Translations under genes and position numbers: made by a program | Shown here: positions 16,382 through 28,806 of the stretch, in pieces | How positions within the stretch are numbered: position 1 is the first letter of the stretch | Layout: each line of letters begins with the position of its first letter | Assembly (NCBI GenBank): GCA_003640385.1 | Contig: RCAB01000017.1 | Coordinates: 310,001-374,000, forward strand | Direction: 5' to 3' | DNA length: 64,000 nt | Source: Setaria digitata | Taxonomy: Eukaryota > Nematoda > Chromadorea > Rhabditida > Setariidae | Notes under the pieces: model-generated | What the model was told of the DNA's origin: nothing | Database searches by the model: none | What the model saw: only the letters and a program-made list of their open reading frames with translations

Positions 16382-19300
16382 TTAGGCTTCGCCTGTCATT
16401 TTATGCTTTCCTTTCCAACGATTCTGTATGGAGCGTTCGATGTTACATATTGGAAATTCCACTATCATTGAAGCTTGGAAACCAAGCAAATAGGAGATGA
16501 ATAGACTGAATAATGCAAGAAGTAATAATGGAAACTTCGATACGTAGTGAAAAGGAAATTCCATGTACAAATAGGATGCAAATATCATTGGCAAATGATT
16601 AAGGTAGACCTAAAATACTATATTTTCACTTATTTTAATAGAAGCACGTGGAAGTCAATCATTAGATTTAAAGAAGAATTAGTAAGTAGTGAAAGTATCA
16701 ATGATATATATAATAAAACCTACAATAAAATCATCTTACCGAGTAGCACAGCATAGAAAGTGGCAAAAATAATTTGAAACTCAAAACTGTATTAACCAAG
16801 CCTCCGTATCCACAATGACAAGCATAAATTAGCCAAGCCACAGCAATTGCAAATGCCGTACGATGGAGAGCCCCATATATTAGGTAATAAAGCTTCCAGT
16901 TCAGATTCTATAAATATAAGCTTAATGTAATAAAAAATCATAAACTTTAAGTTCTTAAAAGACATAATATTTCACAAGTTCATGATAAAAGATATTGGTG
17001 GAACTCGTTACTTTTTAAATAAAGAAATGTGTACAACTTACTATTAAAATCGGATAAAGTCCGTATATAGCCATAAAAGCAAGCAAAATGGCCAAAGCCC
17101 AGCCACATGCAACAAAAGTAAGCGAGTGTTTTAAATGATAATGTTTCCTTTCTTGAATCTTGGCCAGTTGATAACCCAGTAACAAACCAACAATATATGG
17201 TGCTATACGATACTGGGGTTTGATGTACATGATAGCGAAATGCTTCAATGATAAAATATTGTAATTGGCGGAAGGAAAAAAAGAACTAAACTTGGTGAAA
17301 AACAGCCTTGATCCATTGGAGCAAAGCAGACAGGTAAAATAATTGCTAGAATTAAAAACCAGCTATTGTAGTATTTATCACACCGACAAATTTTTTGAGA
17401 GAACTCCAACTTTTTGTAAAAATAAATTAATTGCAAGACAGGTAGGGATGCACCAAATCAGATACCTGTGCAAAAAGGGCTATCTTGTTTGACGAAAAAT
17501 GAGAGCCATCGCTCAAATGTTCAATACTCCGCTTCTAAGTTTAAGTGATAAGATATATCAGATTCAATAAATTCACAAACCTCTATAAAATTGGAATTGA
17601 AAATAGGAGGTGTGTTCCAGCCAAGCTGTGTAGGTGGCATGTTATGAGCAATCATTACGTACACGCGGCTTGCATCTGATAAAGCTATACAAAAAACTGA
17701 TAACAAATAACCCTGCTTCTGGCTTCGGCCAAGAATTAGTAGAAATATGGGAGACAAGAGGTAAAATATAAATTCGGTGCTTATATACCTAAAACAATAA
17801 AGTCAAATTTCTCTGCAATAGACATAAGGTAAGTGGAATTTCGGTAGAACAATAAATTGCAGACACAGACTCAGCGTTCAAAGTATATTTCCCTATAATT
17901 TAGGTTTTGTTTGCACTACTAGTGCAAGAAAGTAATGCTTAAAGTACCCTATCAACCAGTGAGTCAATCAGTTAATTAACGATTCCAGGATTATGCTTCT
18001 TGGAAGCAGATATAACCCACCATGCCCATGTCATGCAGCGGTGCTCGAATAAGCTTCCTATAAATAATATATTTTGCCACCAGTATTTGGAACACTGTAT
18101 AGTGTGATCAATTTCGGGCCAAATCTCGCCATAAAATGCACTGGTAATAAAATATATTGAGACTAGAGTATAGCAGTAAGTTGGCCACAAACGAATAACT
18201 CGATGCAAATAAAAATTTAACCAAAATTTTAAAGATGTCCATGTCGGTTTTGTTTCTAAAATTAAAACCAATTCGAAGTGGTTAATTAATTTATTTGTTT
18301 ATTTTTGCTTCTTTTGTTTCATTCCAATACGTCAGTATTTGAAAATGCTGCTGTGCGGAATGTTTTAAAATATACTGAGCCTTATCTATGCATACTTTTC
18401 CCATAAGTTTAAATATCATAATGCTTACTCATTTTCCCATATTTCTGAAAAAATCCATACGCATTCACTGTTCCACCCAGAACCAAAAATACATCGACTG
18501 AAAGCAAGAAGTTTGCAATCCATAGATTGGTGAAGTTATCAGCAATATCATGGTGATATTCGTCGACATTATCAATGTACGGCTTAAATTTGACATAATC
18601 TGACACAAAAAAAATTTCACAGAATGAAATGATTTTAAAAAATTCAACGTCTTGCACAAGAACTTTGAGAAGTCAGAAATGTTAAAAGACGAAAGAAGAA
18701 CTGAAAAGAAGCATGTTGACTTTTTATTAATAATTGAAGATAAAATTCAAAAAATTTTAATTCCCCAAATAAACGCTTGATATTTTTTTTTTAGAATAAC
18801 GAACAGCAATTAAAGCGAACATGTGACCAATGTTAATCCAAATCATTGTTAAGAATCGTATGCCGAACATACAAGTGATAACTTTTGAACGATTTTTCGG
18901 CATTTTAAACAACACTCCAATGCTTTCTTTAAGCGAAAAAGCAAGAAAAATTTGTTGTTTGACAGTCCTGTAATTTAAAAAGATTCTTCTCACAATCACA
19001 GTCCAATTATGCCGAAGAAATGAATCTCTCAGTTCTCACTGTTAGAAATAAAATATTTTGGAAAATAAAAAGCATAGTAAAAAAAAAGCATACTTCACTT
19101 CTGAGCCATATTTGTTGTGATAAATAGTTGATAAGACAGAAATCAACCATAGTAATACATTAACAGAAACTATAAGGATGGGGATTGGTTTCTCGTACCA
19201 TTGCTTATGACGTCGAGAACGAATACATGTGGATAATAAATTGTTATTTTCCACTAAATCGCTACCCAATACTTTCTCGTAAATATACCAAAACTTCAAA

Positions 19301-20521
19301 TTTATTATTAAAATTTTAAATTTTTGTAATTTTTACTTCAAAAAAAGAGAAAAATAAATAGGCATAATCTTGAGGTCAAAATACTCTCACTCACTCTGAA
19401 TGTCTATTTCTGGATTACATTGTAGAACTTAATTCTTTCTAGAAAACTTGATTAATTATACTTTGTGCTCTTCCTTTAAGCATGATGCTGGAAAACAAAT
19501 TGTTTGCGCAATAGATCTGTACTGTTTTGGATCATAGCGATAACAAAATACTGTTGGAATTTCAGAAGGTGAAAATTGTGATTCTCCTGCTAGTTTGAAG
19601 CAAAGCTGCATCCGAAATTGCTGTAAAGATCAAGACTTTAAGATGTAAGGATTTATGTCTCTGGATTCAAATTTAAAATTTCTTCACGTAAACTTTTCCT
19701 TGCTTATATGAAAAATTTTGTCGTACTTTCAAAAAATTAGAGTTGATTTTGATGACTAAAGAAAAATTAATTGATAAAGGATGGAGCACAAAAAAAAAAA
19801 TCCCAAATTCATAAAGAGGGATGATCTTCATGAATACCTCTTTAAATTTAACATTATCACTATATTGAGTTTTGTAATATCTCTCACAGTTGCAAACAAT
19901 TAGTAATTAGTACTAACAAATCTGCTGTCTGTAATAAATTCATTGGATTTGCCTTGCCCATAGGTTTTTAAAAATGCTTTTAACGCGGTTAGCGGGCTAA
20001 GACTGTTATTCAGATGAGCGCTGATCTAGAAATAAAATCTTTTTAATTTCAACAAATATTCAATTAAATATAGAACTTCACCAGTCCAAAAAGAAAAATG
20101 TGAAAACCGGAAATATTATTCAGAGAAATTTTTTATCGTTTTTTTTTTAAATATTAAAAAGTGCTCACATTTTGAATCAGTGTCAATTTGTTTGAATTAC
20201 CACGTGTAAAAAATCGCTTTCGAGAATGACAGAAGAAAAGTAAAACAAGAGCATAGTTAAGGAAATGAAGCACTCTATAGTCCTTAAAATGCTCTAAGAT
20301 AATTTTGAATTTACGTTGTTTAGGGTCACTGCTATGGTGTTATGTAATTAAGGTGCAAGGTGCTTCCTTACATTTGCTAAAGTCCTAGAACACTCAGGTG
20401 ACAACGACCAAAGCACTTTTTCATCGATGTTTTTTACGGCCAGAATTTCATCAGTTCGGCCAAGCACTGTAGCCTGCTGTACTACAAGATATATGGCGCA
20501 GATCTTAAACGAAAACTGCAT
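16382..20521 (-). CDS. NRF-6-like membrane acyltransferase, 11 exons
   Basis: Nematode 'nose resistant to fluoxetine' family: an N-terminal NRF domain in the lumen followed by an acyltransferase-3 multi-pass region. C. elegans members act in lipid or drug movement in intestine and cuticle. Exons: 20521-20372, 20025-19918, 19620-19462, 19293-19094, 18967-18801, 18599-18429, 18255-18021, 17788-17581, 17242-17042, 16907-16740, 16609-16382; phases close to 664 aa. A hydrophobic signal region (residues 2-18) precedes a cysteine-containing domain with C at 44 and ICFPASC near 127-133. The acyltransferase part starts with RFLTMIWINIGH (Arg243, His254 conserved), then HRVIRLWPTY, YIKPQYRIAPYIVGLLLGY near 473-491 and the terminal PLSMLCYS helices. 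The start codon lies five bases after a TTTTGCAG acceptor, fitting trans-splicing. The usual Asp-Ala-Ser-Gly-Lys stretch of the NRF domain was not found, so an upstream exon may be missing or diverged. Confidence 0.9.
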
Positions 20522-22806
20522 ATTTTCTGCAAAAGTTTTATGATAAATCTTGATTTGAAATGATTTTTTTTTTTTTTTGTAGGAGTAATCATTATTTAAA
20601 ATCTTGATATTACCACTGTATCATTTCATTATTATTGTTTTTTTTTTTTTTTTTAAGTGAAACTTCCATTTGTGGACAAAAAAGAAATAGTCCTCAGTAC
20701 TAGCAATTTTATACTAAGTAATAAAAGGTTTTTGAAACAAATTCTTAATCACCCTTGCATAAGTTGCAAAGAATTCTATTCCTCTCAGTTCTATTTTTGA
20801 GTTTCTGACTGAAACTACTACCTCAATCTTCAAATATTTTTCATTTTATAAGATTTCTTAATTCGTGACACCTCTATTTCTTCGAAATTTCTAAATAAAC
20901 ACCTGACATATTCTAACTTGTGCAAACTGCTCGAAATCAGTTATTCATCATCTAGAAACATAGGAAATTCACAACAAATGCAAATAAATTTAAGAAAAAA
21001 AAATTTAAAAAAAAAAAAAAAAACACTTCTATAAATGAATAAATTTCTGAGCGCATATTTTGCAAAATAAACATTTTCTTATGAATCATAATTAATAGAA
21101 AAAAAAAAAAAAAAAAAAAAAAAAAGGAAAAAAACATTTTTATAAATGCATAGTTTTCAGGTACATACTTGCAAACAAACATTTTGTGATTCGCAAGAAA
21201 ATGTTTGCAAGTATGCGCTCAGTGCTGCAGGAATAGACAATGATAGTAATAGAAAATGACGATTGGGTTGAGATTATTGTCTGTCTTTTGGAGCACAGTT
21301 TATTCCAGTTTTCCATAAATTTTATATGTGAAAAACTGGAACTGATCGTCTCCGCTATGAATTGAGAATAAAAGATTACTTGACGCCAAACAAAAGTTAT
21401 TTCCTGCTTGAAATTTTCGGTCATTTTTTCACTATTTCACAATTTCCTTTCGGCATCAAAAATATTCATCACAGTATTGCTGAATTCCAGTTCAGCAAAT
21501 GTTATCTCAATTATCATCACTCATTTTTTGATTTTCTTTTTTTTCCTAGTAGTGATTAAAATTAAATAAGACGAAGTGAGATGTCAAACCCAGTAATTGA
21601 GATTTCTTTACTTTTAGTCCAACAGTTCTGCGATGATTTGAGTGATGACATCTAAGATGCTACCTGAAAGATATGTAAGTCTATCAGCGTTGTCAACTTG
21701 AAACCAGTTCACTTGACCATAAACAGCCAAGCAATAGCATTCTGGAAACTTACCAGTTTGCTTCGTTTTGAGAAAAAAAAAAAAAAACAATTTTATCATT
21801 CTGCCGTCGATGAGCAAGAAAAATATTTTATATTAATGTACGTTAATCACTATGTACCTGATCTGAGCTTAAAAATAAAGCAAAAAAATACTTTCCTTTA
21901 GTTGAAATGAATTACTTATTTTTAATTGCCTAAAAAGTTGACAAAATCAGCTCACCAATTAAAACGATTTTTAAAATAATTTGTTGTTTGCTCTAAAAAA
22001 TGCATTGTTTTTGAAAAAGAATGCACACAAGAGTTCTCCATTTACGATTCAGTCCTTTACACATATTAACTTAACAATAACATTTGCAATAACTGGAACC
22101 AAAGAAATGCTATAAAAGATGACCATTCATTGCAAATCTTCCTCCTACTTTGATAACTGATAACATTTGTAATAATCTGATGGATTACTGCTCACTGCTA
22201 ACAACACCTCAACATGTAGCGATTTGTCTTTTCAACTTATTTCTTGCTTCAATAATATCAACAATATAATAAAATATGGAAATTCTAGGCTAGAATCTTT
22301 ATAAGTACAATGGCATACGAATCACAAATATAATCTGCTAACTGTGGACTATTTTCGGCATGAAAAATGGAAGAGAAACAAACCTTAAAATGCTGTACAT
22401 GAAACAAGGGAAATTTGTTATGGACAATAGTTGTTTTAACAAAGTATTTTAGACAATCAGAAATACTCGAATCTTAAATTAACAGAAAAAACTTGTCAAG
22501 CTAATGCTTAGAATTCAACCATACCAGACCTACCGTACCGAAGAAGTTGAAGTGGACGTAACAAGCACAATCAAAAAGCAGTTAATATAACTAAAAATGT
22601 GATTAAAATCTAAATAAAACTGAGCAGCAGTTTTGATTAAGACAATAGTTCAAACTGGCTCGCTATTAAATAATGAAAGCCAAATCATATATGCTAGCTT
22701 TTCGAAAAAAAGGCATACCACTTATTCAAATTTAAGGGACAGGATAACACGATTAAACAGTTGGTTCCTAATATGTCTTAAATTAAATAACAAAATTGTC
22801 ATCTTT
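20522..22806. other. Spacer between acyltransferase and neprilysin genes
   Basis: AT-rich 5' flank of the acyltransferase and 3' flank of the neprilysin, both on the minus strand. A small cluster of diverged direct and inverted repeats occupies about 20999-21215. Otherwise I see nothing. Open frames here are low-complexity Phe- or Lys-rich translations of poly-A/T runs. Confidence 0.55.
20999..21215. repeat. Diverged tandem and inverted repeat cluster
   Basis: Two direct units of about 80 bases, each beginning with poly-A then ATAAATG and sharing TTGCAAA...AACATTTT, lie side by side. The second ends in an inverted copy of itself: arms 21164-21177 and 21202-21215 (CATACTTGCAAACA) are perfect complements. 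The unit does not match any named element that I know. Confidence 0.5.
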
Positions 22807-25800
22807 CTACCATAATGAGCACTTATTTATGGGATTCATCGGTGAATTTGGCGGACATTTAAAGGTTTTTGCGAAATCAGGATAGTTAATTACTACACCA
22901 TTAACACGGAATCGAAGCGGCGCATGTTGATCGGTCAGCACCTGTCTAATCAGCGCAGCCGGTCGTGAATGTCCACACCACATCTAAAATATTTCGCTTA
23001 AAATTATGACTGCTGCTAAAAATGAACCAAATTTATTTGAAAGTTGCGGTTCTTCAAGAATTAAACTTTCTACCAGTTAGACAGAAAAAGGACATTTCAG
23101 TTTTAATTAATAACTTTGAATGTTTTATCCAGGGTATGATGAAAAAAAAGTTTGAATTGAACGTTTTTAAACTACATAACATTGGAAAACATTAGAACAT
23201 AAATTTCATGAGCTACTTATGACCTGATTCAATGACTTATAATACAGAAGCGAAACCAACCCGGGCACTACTTAGAAAGAATATTTGATTCATGTCGAGA
23301 TGTTCAAGTCCAGGCAAGCGTTTCTCTTCGTAACCAATTTTTTTGATATAATTTCTATATGCCTGAAATAAATTCATAAATTCACAAAATGATATTCAGC
23401 TAGCACCTGTGAATAACAAAACTAGCATTATAATAAATGAATCCTCGATGCAAAATAGATTGCCCTTTTGCTCCTTTCAATTATGTGGAGATTTTTTTAA
23501 GTTTTTCAAGTCTGCAAAGAAAATACAAGAAATCACAGCCATCAGTTGATTGATAACAATAATTCTATCACTAAGTCTCAGACCTCACCTTTATCATGCA
23601 TCTGTTGCGTACTTCAAATATTTTAAAGTCTTTAAAAGATACAAAATTTAGTGCATTATTAAAAATTTGGATGAGATCGACTTACCCGAAAGGCTTCTTT
23701 TAAGCCACCATTATCAGCAATATTTTCCCCCAAAGTACGTAAGCCGTTGATATGCAAATCTATCCCAGGTACTACATAATTATTATATTTTTCCACGAAA
23801 CAGTTTTTTTTACGGTTGAAATTTTCCTTCGTTTCTCTATCCCACCAATCTCGCAGATTGCCTTGATAATCAAATTGACTTCCTGTAATCACTTTCATTT
23901 TATCTACTATGTGTAGCTGAAACTATTTACAGAATACTATACAAAATGTGTCGTCCTTATGAAAACCGGAATTATTCCATAATTTCTGTCGCTGAATTTT
24001 TAAATCATTCGAAGCCTGAATTTTGAGAGCGGTTTCTATGGCCTGCATAGCATTAAAGGTGCGCGAATTGGTTTTTTTTTTTTATTCATCTCAATAGATT
24101 TTCCTTATTTATTTGTTTATTGCATAATAAGTGATGGAATCCTTTTGATCATACCACATTTAAATCTATAGAATAATTAATGGAATAGAATATATGAATA
24201 TATTTACCACGATCGTCGAATCCATGGGTTATTTCATGCCCAATAATAGATCCAATTCCACCGAAGTTTACTGCCCTGATTGGAGATTGGAAGATTCAAT
24301 AGATGAAAAAACTTTTAAATGTATAAGTATTCCTTTTTCTAGTTCATAGAAATTATAAAATTAGGCGAAAGATTTTCAAATGTGTGAAATTATTGTACAG
24401 TGTAAAAGAAATATGAGAAAATCTCACCTCGGGAAAGTTCGATCGAAAAATGGAGGTTGAAGAATGGCAGCCGGAAATACTGAAACTAAGTAGTTGAAAC
24501 TAGAATTTTTAACTTATATATTCTTGATGGAATAATTTAAGATAATAAATACATTGAAAATGCGGGAGTGCTTCTGCTCTATCTTCGGCTTCTGAAATTT
24601 GTATTTAAGGAATTTCAAATCAAACAGACAGTGGACACTGACCAACAGCATTTTTAAGAGATGAATAAAAAGCATTGACGCTGGACGCCGGCGCATCAAA
24701 TTCTGTCCTTTCAACAGGTTTAACCAGTTTTCGGTACGAATGCTCCAAAGACCAACGTGACGTCTTTGTTACAGTCTGCGCAAACGTATCGTTGACATCA
24801 ATATGTATCTGTAAATGATAAAGAACTTTTGGGAAGTTCCGATTTCAATCATTTTCATTTCACTGCAAAGAATTTTCAAATGAAAGTGAAAGTACAGTAA
24901 CATACTAATTTATAATAATTGTCCAGATCACTGGTATTCCGAATGAATTCCGGGTAACCGATCAAACTCAGCATTTCAGTAGTCTTCTTTAGTGCTATTT
25001 CTCGCGTACTTTTCTTCATCCAGTCATATTCTTCCAACATCTCTTCAAAAGCATCTTTCAAGTGGTTCACCATTTCCAGTGCTACTTGCTTATCGGCCTG
25101 AAAAGGAGTGAGGGAATGTTAAAAGGCAGAGATAAAGGGAATAAAATTTTAAAAGTATTTCAAGGAGTCATACTTCATTAAAGAATGACTTGACGTATAA
25201 AGCTCCTGAAGCATAACTCATTTGATTTGTAGCCACATGACTGCAGACTTTCCACCGCGGTGATTTCACTTGTTTTCCGATCATAGCGCGAAGAAAATCC
25301 TTAAAGATCCCTATCAGTTTGGAGATTTTAAGATAATTAAAAACTTTTAGTAGATCATTGCCTTACAGTTGCATACTAAATGATGTTTCTATCAGCAAGT
25401 GCCTAAAACTTATCAATTGGTCTAGTTAGCCAAAAAAAAAAATATAAGAGTAGTTAATATAAAAGATGCTGTAACTAGTATTTAATTTGCAACCAGATGA
25501 TGGATGGTAAAGATTTTAGAACTTTCGAATACAATGGAAGAATTTATTTCATGCATTCTTAAAATTTCCTTTCTCTTTACGATGAGATTTTTCTATCCTA
25601 TTCTCAAATTAATTGAACTTACCTGATGAATGTCATCGTAGCGCTCATCTAATTGGAAATTCCATGCTGTTATGTAAAGCCATATCATGTAATTTGCCAA
25701 TGTTTTTTTAGGCGTCACCTAAAATTCTCATTTTTCTGATGAGGAAAACTTCTTATCCGATGGATTAAATCTAAAAGTGAACTTTAAAACACAACCAACT

Positions 25801-27597
25801 GAAATCGCTGTCTCGATCTCTCTCCTCCTCCCTTTCACTCCATTACACTTTCATCATTCCACTGGTGACAGCATTTTTACTTGTTAAATTCAACTGTTGA
25901 CAAATGTCATTAATTAACAACCTTTAGTAATTCGTCAAGTTTTCTTAAGAACTCCACTTGAACAATATTTATAACAGGATTTTTTTCCAAATACCAATGT
26001 AAATCAGAAGGTACCACAGCTCGGAAATATTTGTTCCAGTCCATCTAAAAAACTTCCTTATCTCACTTCTCCTTCTTCCATTTTCCAATGCTTAACCTAA
26101 TGAAAAGTCGTTTTAAGTGAATTCTTTTCTGCTTATATTTTCGTCCTCTTTTCCTCTTTTTCCCAAACAAAAAGTGCTATTAATAGGACAAGTGCACACT
26201 TTTACTGAATATACCATACCAAAAGTGTAACGGACAAAGCATATTTCTTAATAGACAAATGCCAAGTTAAACATTCTTGAAAGGCTTCTTCAAATTTTTG
26301 TGCCAACTAGTCATCAGTATCATAGCAAGAATTGTAGCCTAATCTGTTACTAAGCCACACATATGGCATTATTTTAAATCCAAAATTTTAAATCCAAAAG
26401 AGCAGTAAATTAAATAAAAATTAACCTGTGATATGAAGGTGTGCAGGTCAGAAAGGTGATATTTATGGTACAATAAAGTATAATTCCTTCGATTTTCCGG
26501 CGAAACCATAATCTGAAAAAAGAAAAAAAATTTGTTATCATCCACTCCAATCAAAGCAATGAGAATTAATTTTGCAAAAACAAATATGAACCTGAGCAAG
26601 CTTCTTCTCAAATCTGATGATATCATCAACTTCTTTCTCAACTTCACTTCTTTCCTTCGATATTCCAAGATCGCGTGAAATGAGCATTGCCTAATTTAAT
26701 ATAAACAAAAAGTTGCGGTTTTTAAATAAAAGTTGAATAAAATTTTAATAAAAAAATGTGACAACTTAAAATTGATAGAGAAATTCCAGAAAATTTCCTC
26801 AAATTAATTGAGAAAATGGTTTTTTTTCTTTTCTTTTTTTTTTTTTTTAAAGCTAGCGTTTCTTAATTACTTTGTCAGTGATGTACTTCTTATAAGCTTT
26901 CAATTGTACTGCATATTTTCTTTCATTTAAATAGTAATCTTTGGCAGAAAAACCAAGTCCAAGACTTCCTTGATCAATCTGAAAAAATTAAATCACGTTT
27001 TTCATGTAAAATTTCCATAATCTCCTACTCATTTCTTGCATATTGAACCTTAGTAACCTAATATCTAGAGAAGTTACTTCAGAAAAAGTTACTCTGAGCG
27101 TCCGAAATCACTGGAAAATCAAAAATTTTGAACCTGAAAAAGAAGAAAAGAATTGAATTACATGAATCAAACGTGTTGAAACGTTCATTTTATCAGGCGA
27201 TACAAAGATACTCATGAGAACAGCAATAGATCGCGTTTGTGTAATTCGAATCATCATTTCTGTTAAATCGAACTTCTTCTCAGACCATTTTTTCCCGTAT
27301 AAAATAGGCCAGTTACCAAGAAACTGAAAAAAGAAATTGAGGTAATCCCAAATAAATTCTCTTTTAAGTACCAGAATATTTTTAGATTACTTAACAATAC
27401 AGAAATTTATATTGAACTCGATAGTATCAACAATGTGGTATTTTTTAATCTATCATTCAACCTCAAAATGCTTTAACAAACAGTTAAATTTTTAAAGCAG
27501 CATTTTAATTAGTCAGGTAACTTTCAATATTGCCAAGGGAAGTGAGACAATTGTTCTCTTAGGAATTTCTTTTCGTCAAAAATCCACTAAACCTTTG

Positions 27598-27634
<37 letters not shown>

Positions 27635-28806
27635 ATCTTTCAAAAAAAATCAAAACTGAAATTCAATTTGAAATTTCTACATTCTCTTACTCCTACTGAA
27701 CTTATCAAATGATTCCTTAAAGACTTTATCATAGCAATTCAATTTGTATAGCAGGTGCGATATTCTCTGATAAAATTGAAACACAACTTCAATAGCCTTA
27801 ATGATCTCTCGTCCTTGCAAACTACGTCGTCGTTTAGTATCCATACAAGTTTGGTATATTGTTTTTACTGCATCCATTGCTTTTGAACCTGTTGCTTCTT
27901 TTGATTCATACAGTTCTGAAGCAGAATAACATCAGGACATCTATCTGCTCACTAGTTATAAACTAAGCTAAATAAATTAGCGATTGCAATTATCATCATT
28001 TTTCAAGTCTATGGTAAAATAGGAACTTATAAACTAATAATAACTAATCGAATTCCGAAATTCGTCATAATGATTTATGATGGTTAAAGATAAATGATTT
28101 CACATCAAGCAATTTCATCGGACTAAATTAATCATCAGTACCTTTCATTTTTTGCGATACCTTTTCACGAACAGAGGTGATAACCTCGTATGACCCAAGG
28201 TCATCCGGAATCGGATGTTCAGAAATCCAATGTCCACAAGCATATTCAAAAAAGTCATTACATGGATCAATTGTTTGATTCATCGAAGAAAGCAAATAAT
28301 GAGCTGCTTTTGCATAACCTGGGGAAGTACCAACTTCCAGATTTTGCATCTTATTCGATATATCGAAATCTAAACGATCATTACAATTTACAAGCATTTT
28401 CACTATTACTTAAACATATTTCAGTAATGCAATAATCAAATATTTACTTGCCAATTTTCGTCACAAAAAGCAGTTGAAGTTTTTAAACAAAGTTGCTATA
28501 TTTGATAATTGTTAATAGAAGGAAGCAGTTCATTGCAACAAATGAAAAGTTTCTATTCATCGATTTATGATTGGAGTAAAATACTTTCAGATGATTCGGA
28601 AAGCAAGCATAAAGAGGCATCGATTGATAATACTGATAAACACTGACAGTTTGTCCCTTTAGAAATATACTATTTCATTAGTACAATTTCATTTTCTTTT
28701 TTAAAGTTGAAACAACACTGATAAACTTACCGGTCACTGACGGGGTCGGGAACGCTAGACAAGGCAATATACTTGTGATTAAAATAAAAAGAGCACTGAT
28801 CAGCAT
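22807..28806 (-). CDS. Neprilysin-family (M13) zinc metallopeptidase, 17 exons
   Basis: Extracellular endopeptidase, typically cutting small peptides on the amino side of hydrophobic residues. Exons: 28806-28731, 28402-28142, 27915-27788, 27323-27162, 26978-26871, 26690-26592, 26512-26426, 26044-25922, 25718-25623, 25299-25174, 25097-24906, 24808-24643, 24479-24428, 24275-24208, 23882-23686, 23362-23261, 22983-22807; phases close to 739 aa. M13_N covers roughly residues 65-480 and the catalytic domain roughly 530-739. Seen: zinc motif HEITH at 572-576, third ligand Glu634 in GENIAD, substrate-binding N-A-F-Y at 531-534 (usual form NAYY), [11 protein letters not shown] and the C-terminal C-S-L-W. 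It begins with a cleavable signal peptide ([18 protein letters not shown]) instead of the type II membrane anchor of classical neprilysin, so it is predicted to be secreted. The ATG lies two bases after a TTCAG acceptor. Confidence 0.95.

Noticed and set aside
23945..24060. Open minus-strand stretch between neprilysin exons 14 and 15
   Set aside because: Exons 14 and 15 join in perfect phase and give the expected family sequence; the stretch ends in a stop and has no M13 similarity.
28190..28435. Plus-strand open frame opposite neprilysin exon 2
   Set aside because: Antisense shadow of a well-supported coding exon; no features of its own. The same applies to 33385-33573, 37230-37436 and 47334-47564.
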